Assembly: GCA_963693085.1 (NCBI GenBank)
Contig: OY856409.1
Span: 505,443,303-505,507,302, forward strand
Length of the DNA: 64,000 nucleotides
Source of the DNA: Alisma plantago-aquatica
Taxonomy: Eukaryota > Streptophyta > Magnoliopsida > Alismatales > Alismataceae
Direction: 5' to 3'
Part shown: positions 56,124 to 64,000 of the stretch, one piece after another
Layout: every line of letters begins with the position of its first letter
Position numbering within the stretch: position 1 is the first letter of the stretch
The notes under the pieces: generated by a model
The model's database searches: none
The model's input: the letters and a program-made list of their open reading frames with translations, nothing else
Told to the model about the DNA's origin: nothing
Translations under genes and position numbers: made by a program

Positions 56124-59100
56124 GGCGTGAGGAGGCGTTTAGCACCTTCTGCGACCTCACGACGGGGAAGAGGAGGAGGCCCCGGTTGGGCGTTTCGTCT
56201 AGAATGAATGAGGGGTAATGAAAGTTATCTCAATCGATTCGTCTTGGCAATACGAACTCAATGCAAAAGAAATCTCGCGAAGAGGTACAGGAGGGAGAGA
56301 GGGAGAGGCGAAGAAGCCAGGGAGTCGGGACTGTTCCCAGACTCGCGGCCCGCTGGAGGTAGGGGACGATGCGGTTGCCGTTGGATCATGGGTCAAATTG
56401 ATCAGGACCGTTGGATGGCGCTGAAGGTGAAAGGGGCGTGTGACAAGTAAATAAATGAAAACTATAGCGTTACAGGGTGAAATGAAATGGATTAAATGCA
56501 TTTGATTTAAAAAACTTTAATCATACTTTATTAAAAGCTTATAAAATGGATTTGAAGGGTCAAAAGAAGTCCAAATGACACCAAATTTGGACCATAGGTT
56601 CATGTTAGCATTTAAAACGATGCTATATAATTAGATTTCATATTTATATCCAATAAGGCCCTTAATAAATACATTGCTCATTAAAGTGTATTTTAACACA
56701 TTAAAAGGTGTGAATTATTATGAAATGACTATATTAATGCAATTAGTGAGTCAAATTCGAGATGATAGATATACATGAGTATTAGGAGCAAAATATCAAC
56801 CTTTAAATATGTTTTCACACATTTATCATCAAATTGGAGGAGAGATAAAGTAAAAGGAGTGATATTCTCATTAATCACTCAAATACACATAATTACTAAT
56901 ATATTTATCCAAAAAGCTCCAAATTAATATTATCTACTTATATCCATCCTTAGTGACCCAATTACATTATTAACCTTTGCTTATCACCTTAATTGGGTTA
57001 TTTGTGCAAACACCCCTCCATTATCATAAATGAGGGAAAAGGGTGATTTTAAACATTGAATTGTGCTCCAATTGCACAAGGGGTCCAAAAAGAATATAAA
57101 ACAAGGGAAATTTATGAAAAAGGTCCAAATGGACTAGAAAGCAAAGAAAAGCTCAAAAGTGGGTAAATTGCAGGGAAGACCCTGAAATTCAGTATGTTAC
57201 ACTCTCCCTCAATTCTTGCATGTGTCATCTTGGTTCAACATAAGAACGGTTGTGCCACCTATACTAGTCTGGTAGTACCTTTCAACTTGGTACTCCAACT
57301 GTTGTCCTAAACTATTCTATCTATTATACCACACATAATTTATAGGTCATACTTTATGGATCTTATCAAACGTGAAACATCATGTATCTTGTATCATATG
57401 TAACTATATAAGGTTTCATCTCTATGCTCCTTTAATGATTATTGTAATTAACAAGTCAATAAACCAGGTAGGCATCTCCTAATTTTCAAGAACTATGAGG
57501 AATATGTTTTTAGAGGATTCTCCAATCATCTCAATGGTGGATTGGCCATCTATTTGGAAAGAAGACTCATACACTTGTCTATAACTATTAACAAATATAA
57601 CTTCTCGATTGACATTGTTAGGGATAGAGAAATGACATTATCTTCATCTTATCAGGATTCACATAGCATACTTAACATAGGTATCATAACTCTAAGAGGA
57701 TACTTTAGTCAACCCCAAACTCATTCTTGCTAGACTTGTCACACATAAGTACAGTTACTTCAACATTCTTAAGGTTTAGCAAATATGTTGACCATGTTAC
57801 TGACCATCTCTGAAATACCTTGAGATGCCATCATTCAAAGCTTTCTGCAACTTGTAAGACATGACTTGAACACTATATTTCTCCTATTCATGAATTCTAT
57901 TGGTACATTGGTTAATATAAAGGAAAAAACCCTAAATTCACCATGGTCATGTAACTTATGTCATCCATTCCAACTCTTATGTCTAAAGGATATTTTATCT
58001 TAAAGGAACACAGTAGCACATGTCTACTAATCAACAAACCACCTTTCCTTGATAGTGGTCTTGCCCAGCTATCACTGAACCATACACAACATTATAGAAT
58101 CACTTTTGTTTTTCCTTCCAAACAACATTTAGAGGGTCATAATCAACTCTCTCTCTAAGGGAGAGGAATACTTGGAATGTTCATTTAATAAACATCTCCA
58201 ACCTTCACATACTTCCCATATTGTTGATACATCTTGGATACTAGGATTCATTACCTTGGTATCCACCTCATGTGCTACAAGGAACTCACATCCTTATCTC
58301 ATCTACTTTTGCCAACATAACAAATCTCAAGACATATAAGAGGAGTCTTACTAATTATTGGAAGGCTTAAAAAGCAAACTCATTACAAACTTTATGATCT
58401 TGTAACATTAGTCCAAGCAACCTTATGCTATAATAAGCTATCCACCCTCATGTTTACAATGAATCCACACATACCAAGTGGCAATGATCCACTTGAAAGT
58501 TGTGCCCTAGAAAGGAAAGACACAATGGGAAACACACTTCCCACATCATAGCAGCATTGTTCAAGGGTCACTAGCAAAAAGGAACTCAATTCTATTTTCA
58601 TTATGCAGGTTATAACTTCTCATGTATCATTTTACCTTTTTCATTTTGAGTTCCTTGCCATTAGCATAGAAGTCATCATGATTAACATATCTCGTTACTC
58701 CTTCCTTGATGACTATTTATCACACTTAGGGGTGTTATCTTATTTTATTTTGTTTCTCAACCACTTATCAACAAGTAAATCATCATATTCCACATTTTCT
58801 TCATTAAACAGGGATTATCTCCCTTAATTTCTTTCACATGCCATGCTGATTTTACATGAACACTTTCTTTACACACATAGGTTGGTCTGAGATTAACTCA
58901 GGTTCCACCTTATTCATTTGTCATTGTTCCCATTCATATTCTCATTTTATACTTATTATAGAAGTTCTCTCCATCTTATGTGGATTTCATACCTTGATTC
59001 ACTTTATAAGCACATACTTATCTATCTTTTACTTTATTATCTTCTTAAATCACATCTTCAATAACTCCTCTTTTTCTTATTTGTATTCAGATTTAGATTT

Positions 59101-59457
59101 CATGGTGTTGTATCTTTCTCTTATAGTTACTGAACATTCAGGTTTTGATAGATAATGATGTAATTCTCATCTTCTCTTGAGGTAATATTGAGTTATCTGC
59201 ACCATCATTTGTGATTCATTATGTTCTTTAGATTGTCTCAAAATGGCTACTTGATCAGAGTAATCAGAAAGATAACATTGTAAGAGTTCCATACTTACTT
59301 TTTCTTCAATAATTGAATACCTGGTTAGGGCATTCAAGTGCTGAGATTAGGTAGCATGCACTATATTTTCATGTCATGTTCCTTACTTAAACATCATCCT
59401 AGTCCCAAGTCCTAGTGTCCCTATAGACTCAGTGAAACTAAAGCTCTGATACCAACT

Positions 59458-60936
59458 TGTATAAATTCATTACACTAAATGAGATTACTCAAAATATAAA
59501 ATGCAATCGATCATTAATTAATCTCATGCCCAAAAATATGTGTAAATGAAAACTGATTTCAACATCAACACCCACTCATTGCATAAGAGCCCAACATCCT
59601 TCTTGTATCCATACTATGCCAAGAATTTGATACAAATTGTTCTATCAACTTAGCCACAACATATATAGATAGGAGAACAATATTCGTATATGCCACACAA
59701 ACAAGCATTAACATGCTAACAAAAGTCTAATTTGTTTGAAACACCATGACCTAAGAGTACATGGATGACTCTACGACACACTAGACATCTAATCAACTTT
59801 CTCAAAGATTCATTAATGTAGTTCCTCTTTACTTCCACAGTTCTATTGTCGTCACTCCCGATTACCTAAAAAGATGTGGTGAACCACAAGGGTGAGACCC
59901 ATGTCCCAACAAGAGATATAATCTCCAACAACGCTTATTGATTACAACATTTTAAATAGTAAATAATTGAGCAGTTGGAGTATTTAATAATCAATTGAAC
60001 ATATTGAACAGTTCAAATATGCTAAATAGATTAAGTAAATAATCTTAGCAACAAGTATGATTATCAATGTATGTATAGGTAATAAATAAATCATTTTCTC
60101 TGGATAGATATCTACTCAAATTTCATCAAATTGCATCTAATAACAATCATTATCATTAATCTAACTATCATCATATTTCTTGCTAACAACAGAAGCAATC
60201 TAGTAGCATAAGCATCCCTGACATCATGAATATGTCTAGTAACATAACATGGATATCAATATTGGCATCTCAAATAAAGGGAACATATCTATATCATAAG
60301 TGGAACTAACATCATAGCACAATTAACTGCATAGGCATGATTAGCAGTTTAAGCATTTCTAATTGCATAGGCATGGCTAGAAATATTAAACATAGCTAGC
60401 AACATCATCTTAACCATCAGTGTCAGTATATTTGACAACATAAGCATGTTTACAACATGAGCATAACTACAACATAAGAATATCTATTATCTCTTATTGT
60501 ACTATACATGATCTCAGTGAAAAGAAAGCAAACAAGGATTATCATCTAGCATGAAGCGTTGTGTATAACCCTAAACAAATATTCTACATGATTGTCTTAC
60601 ATCTTTTATTATATCCTGAGAAATTTGAGGATACCACTCAAAATCCAACTAACCACTGCTAAGTCAAAATCAGTGTCATACAAGATCTAGGAAGAGTTGG
60701 ACTCCTAAGATCTTCTTTTCCCTCAGTTAGTATGGGTCCACCACAATGACACATAAGGTCAAACTCTAACAACCTATTATGTCCTTGGTACAGGTCATGA
60801 CACTAGTGAAAGGAGGTGGGTACTCATACCCTACCATCCGAGGTACAACCACAGTTGTCCTCCAATCTCATCACATATATGATCACCGAGACACTACCAT
60901 AGTCATTCTCAAACTAAGGGCTAGGTATGACCACAG
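59458..60936 (-). repeat. Family X LTR copy 3 (left part, interrupted by Athila-type element)
   Basis: It starts 'tgtataaattcattacac' and follows copies 1 and 2 up to 'ctaggtatgaccacag', where the Athila-type LTR begins. The uninterrupted continuation '(a/t)gtcatcctccctaaac' is present in copy 1 (about 29810) and copy 2 (about 44335). The rest of copy 3 presumably lies beyond the window. Confidence 0.85.
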
Positions 60937-62596
60937 TGTCATGTGTGTTTTATATCGACTTTTTGCACATTATCACACACAATTTTAGTTCATTTTGTCT
61001 CCATTTAGCCTATATTCATATTCATTTTGTCACACTTGTTAGTTTTTTTTCTTATCACATGATGTTGATTGCAGATATATATATCAAAAAGGTCAAATTG
61101 GAGATAGCCCAACTCAAATCCGACCTCAGTGGGACTTCTCCATGTTTTACAGTTGATCCAAAGCCATTTCCTAAAGAAACAACACAAGACACGGTGTGTT
61201 CCTTTACAGGCAGCCTCACGGGACAAAGAACACATCGTGTGTTATTTAACACACGGCATGTGCCTTTCCAGCAGCTTCTAGCCCAGAGCAGAGGATGTGG
61301 TGACATGGCGTGTTCTGGGTACATGAAGACCGTCTGCACCTTTCTGCAAAAGCACACAGCGTGCATTTATTCAAACACATTGTGTGCCCTTCACTTGATT
61401 TGACTCTAGGAAGCCAAGACATGGTGTGTCTATATCAAACACGTCATGTACCTCACTACAACGACAATACTAAGCAAAATCGCATGACATGGCACGGCGT
61501 GTCTTCCAAAAGACACGCCGTGTCGTTATCAGTTTCTGCAAAAATGAAAATGACCACCCCTCATTTTAAAAGAGAATTGGAGCCTAATAGGCAGCTATGC
61601 TCAGTAATTTTGAAGTGTCTTACACCCAAGAGAAGTTCAATAGCAGGGGAAGGTGATTTTGGGGTGGAAGAAGGTGGTTTCTTATAAGAGAACTTCCATT
61701 CTACTTCATTTCTTCTCCATTTTCTTCTCCAAAGGTGAAGTAGAGCTACTCCCTTGCTTCAAGCTTTCTGGGAGGGAAGTTTGTCTAAGTTGGAGCAATC
61801 CCAAAGGGTGGAACTTCATCCTCTAGCTGGAGTTCTCTCCTCTTATCCTGCATCTGTGGTTCCTCTAGCTTTCTCCTTCTCTTAAGCATGCAAAACTCTA
61901 AAACTACTATCATGTATCTGTATATCTTCATTATGGACTAGTAGAGTTCTTTTCTTGAGCATGGGAGAGTAGCTCCCATGCCATTGTTCATGTGAACTCG
62001 AAATTTATGCTTATTGTTGTTTGATTTTCTTTCTTCCATGGATGCCTATGGTGTTTTCTTGCTTGTATGCTTGGATGGCCACCTCTTATACATGTTTTAT
62101 GCTTATCTTATGCTTTGGGAGAATGCATTAAGGAGTATGGAGTAGGGTTTATGGCAATATTCTCTTGACTACGAGAGTGTCTAGAGATTATTGAGGGTTT
62201 CGGTTCTGTTCGACACTAAACATAGACGCGGGAGCATTATGTGAAGTTGAGAACCATCTCATGGCATTAGGAAATGCATGACGATGACAACCTCCTTGCT
62301 TATTAAACAATGATCTTTATTTTTCATGTTCATGTGATATGATGGTAATGGTAGTGAAATCTAATACTCAAGTTTCTAATCATTTAATCAACACCTTTGT
62401 TTAGGACCTTTGCTTTAGTTTCCGCTTTTAGTGTGAGATCAATCAAACTTTTATAACCCAATTTAGATTAATGAAAGTTAACATATTTACGCCCAAATAG
62501 TCTAGCTCCTCATCTTCAAAACTTGACTACGTTGACTCCTGTATACTTGCGGGTGATTGGTGAGTTGAAATCTTTCTCTTTCTAAAACCTTCAACA
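60937..62596 (+). repeat. Athila-type 5' LTR
   Basis: It starts 'tgtcatgtgtg' and ends 'accttcaaca'. A run of imperfect palindromes like 'acacggcgtgt' occupies 61189-61525. No second LTR is inside the window, so the end is placed by the primer site. Confidence 0.78.
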
Positions 62597-62602
62597 AGTT
62601 TT

Positions 62603-62620
62603 TGGTGCTGTTGTTGGGGA
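62603..62620 (+). promoter_or_regulatory. Reverse-transcription primer binding site (tRNA-Asp-like)
   Basis: 'tggtgctgttgttgggga' differs from the usual Athila primer site, complementary to tRNA-Asp (TGGCGCCGTTGCCGGGGA), only by C-to-T changes. Confidence 0.8.
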
Positions 62621-62929
62621 GCTACGGTAGTTTTAGTTAGAGTAGAAGTGTTAACTAGTAATTGAGACTAAATCACCATTTTCACATTCTATTTTGTGAT
62701 ACATCTTAATTTTGTGAATCTCGCTCACATCTTACTTTTCATGTGGCATGTGTCATTCTAAGAGAGGTCTACAAACTCCATCTTCTTAGACTTAGAGATT
62801 AAACAAACTTTCAGTAGCCGTAGACGAGCAAGGAGGAGTGAGAACTCTTCAAGATTGGAGGGATCACAACCATCATCACCACCACCATCTTCTTCATCCT
62901 TTGAAGAAACCACACTAGAAGATCCAACC

Positions 62930-63961
62930 ATGGAGTACAACCATCCTTTGAAGGAATTTGCCATGCCGACTGCCATGAACATTTGTGGAGCCATTGATCT
63001 ACCTGCAATAGAGGCAAACAACTTCTCTATTAGTCCTTCTATTATGTGGATGATCCAGAAAACCTATTTTACGGGTACCGCCACTGAAGATCCAAATCTT
63101 CATGTAGTTGAATTCTTAGAGTACATGAACACCTTCATGATCAATGGTTTATCTGCTAATGGAATAAAATTACTTTTGTTTCCCTTCACCTTGAGAGATA
63201 GAGCCCAGGCGTGGCTATTTTCTCTTCCCAAGAAGTCCATCAAGAGCTGGGACCAACTATTAAATGTTTTCCTTGCAAACTATTTTTTGCCAAGCAATAC
63301 AGTTCAACTGAGAAGCCATCTCACAAACTTTTCTCAGTTAGATGGAGAAACTGTGTCTGATATATGGGAGAGTTTCAAGGACCTGCAACGCCTTTGCCCT
63401 CACCATGGATTGACTAATTGGCTTCTACTTCAAACATTCTACAACGGATTGCTTTACAACACTCGCGTGACAGTGGATGTCGCTTCTAATGGAGCCTTAA
63501 TGAATAAGTCTTATAGTGAGGCTTATGATATCATTGAAGATATAACACTCAACCACTGCCAATGGGGGTCAGACAAGAAAGCACAGTCGTCTTCTACAAT
63601 GAGTTTTTCAACCGGGAAGCAAGGAGGAAAGCATAGTGTTGATTCAATTGATCTAATTGCATCTAAGCTTGATATCCTTACACAAAAGTTTGAAAATATG
63701 ACTACAATGCAGATCCAAGCAGCTGAGGTAATTTGTGAAGCTTGTGAACTTGTTGGGCATACTTCTTCTACTTATTTTGCTCATAATACGAATCAAGAGA
63801 ACCAAGAGCAAGTCAATATCATTGGGGTGTATGGGAACAAACATCAATACAATCCCTACTCCAACACGTATAATATGGGATGGAGATATCATCCTAATTT
63901 CTCTTACTGTAACACAAGCAATGCTCAAAACTTTCAACAAGGACAGCAGCAACTGCAGTAG
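62930..63961 (+). pseudogene. Athila-type gag, with premature stop
   Basis: The open frame extends from 62762, after a stop, but its first in-frame ATG is at 62930; the usual start may be lost. The Athila gag core is clear: IDLPAIEANNFSISPSIM, EDPNLHVVEFLEYMNTF, LLLFPFTLRDRAQAWLFSLP, SWDQLLNVFLANYF, CPHHGLTNWLLLQTFYNGL and VDVASNGALMNKS. A zinc-knuckle-like CEACELVGHTSSTY follows, with Tyr where the final Cys is usual. TAG at 63959-63961 interrupts a glutamine-rich stretch that continues in frame to the window edge, consistent with a CAG-to-TAG change. Confidence 0.85.
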
Positions 63962-64000
63962 CAAAAACTCTTCAACCAGCAAACAAATCAGAATCCGGCG

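Larger units (their letters stand above)
49103..57201. repeat. Tandem triplication, ~2.93-kb unit (third copy partial)
   Basis: Units are 49103-52042, 52043-54974 and 54975-57201. Each begins 'ctaatt(t/c)nacaaaacca' and runs through the LTR 3' portion, ending 'tatgttaca' at 51329, 54259 and 57201. The first two continue through 0.7 kb of internal DNA to 'gtaacacattaa'. Copies differ by scattered substitutions and small indels, including a deletion in unit 2 near 52895. Confidence 0.95.
47761..57206 (-). mobile_element. Family Y LTR retrotransposon, rearranged tandem form, 5-bp TSD (ctctc)
   Basis: CTCTC at 47761-47765 and 57202-57206 flanks an insertion that starts TGTAAAG and ends GTTACA. 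The uninterrupted target is seen in X internal region 1 near 33733. It contains one full LTR (47766-51329, 3.56 kb), about 0.7 kb of internal DNA, then two 5'-truncated LTR copies separated by the same 0.7 kb. The PPT-side block 'gaggatttcgtccccgaaat' after each LTR end indicates leftward orientation. The primer site and all coding domains are missing. Confidence 0.92.
47616..59457 (-). other. Family X internal region 2, split by family Y
   Basis: It consists of 47616-47765 plus 57202-59457 and matches internal region 1 throughout. The primer-site complement 'gctctgatacca' is at 59443-59454, right beside LTR copy 3. A 74-codon plus-strand frame (58603-58827) parallels that of region 1. No retroviral-type domain was recognised. 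Confidence 0.8.
60937..64000 (+). mobile_element. Athila-type Ty3/gypsy retrotransposon, 5' part
   Basis: An LTR of about 1.66 kb is followed by a primer site resembling tRNA-Asp and a gag gene with Athila-type motifs. The element continues past the window. The upstream target copy is probably 'cacag'. Confidence 0.88.

Noticed and set aside
1..64000. tRNA genes or nuclear rRNA genes
   Set aside because: I saw tRNA-complementary primer sites and a plastid 5S copy only. No complete tRNA cloverleaf or nuclear rRNA block was recognised by eye; a covariance-model scan would settle this.

Overview
This is plant nuclear DNA, almost certainly from an angiosperm with a large, repeat-dense genome. 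Support comes from nested LTR retrotransposons with giant LTRs, CACTA and hAT DNA transposons, an AP2/ERF transcription-factor relic, a plastid 5S rRNA fragment and AT-rich intergenic sequence. The species cannot be told from the sequence. No convincingly intact host gene is present; the best-preserved reading frame is a 13-exon transposon gene coding for a Ulp1-type protease.

Left part (1-8622). Positions 1 to about 3222 look like part of a giant LTR read leftward. Unidentified gene-like fragments follow (3223-4260), then a plastid-derived insertion carrying 5S rRNA (about 4810-5000). An LTR 3'-end fragment ends at 5467. A hierarchical tandem array of 20-bp monomers (5464-6291) comes next. 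It sits directly upstream of a decayed group-IX-like ERF gene (6839-7568) that has a broken start codon, an in-frame stop and lost DNA-contact arginines.

Copia block (8628-20480). A Ty1/copia element has ~1-kb LTRs and a GATCA target duplication. Its gag-pol is cut inside integrase by family W (11373-19211), a retrotransposon with 5.15-kb LTRs and no recognisable coding domains. One deletion removed most of W's right LTR together with the copia RT/RNase H. After unremarkable flank comes a complete hAT element (21419-26033), with an 8-bp target duplication and a frameshifted transposase.

Right part (27174-64000). This is a chain LTR-internal-LTR-internal-LTR of family X, related to W, invaded by other elements. 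These are a 1.1-kb poly(A) retroelement and a 472-bp hAT MITE in the first LTR, and a 6.84-kb CACTA element in the second LTR. Family Y (47766-57201) lies in the second internal region and is itself a triplicated LTR/internal tandem. An Athila-type Ty3/gypsy element enters the third LTR at 60937 and runs off the window. Because the X copies are paralogous, several insertions have an empty site elsewhere in the window, which fixes their boundaries.

The giant-LTR families all point leftward and share one layout: a tRNA-iMet-like primer site where retained, a PPT-side block, and a leftward TATA box. The genes do not form a host pathway; the window records transposition, recombination and decay.
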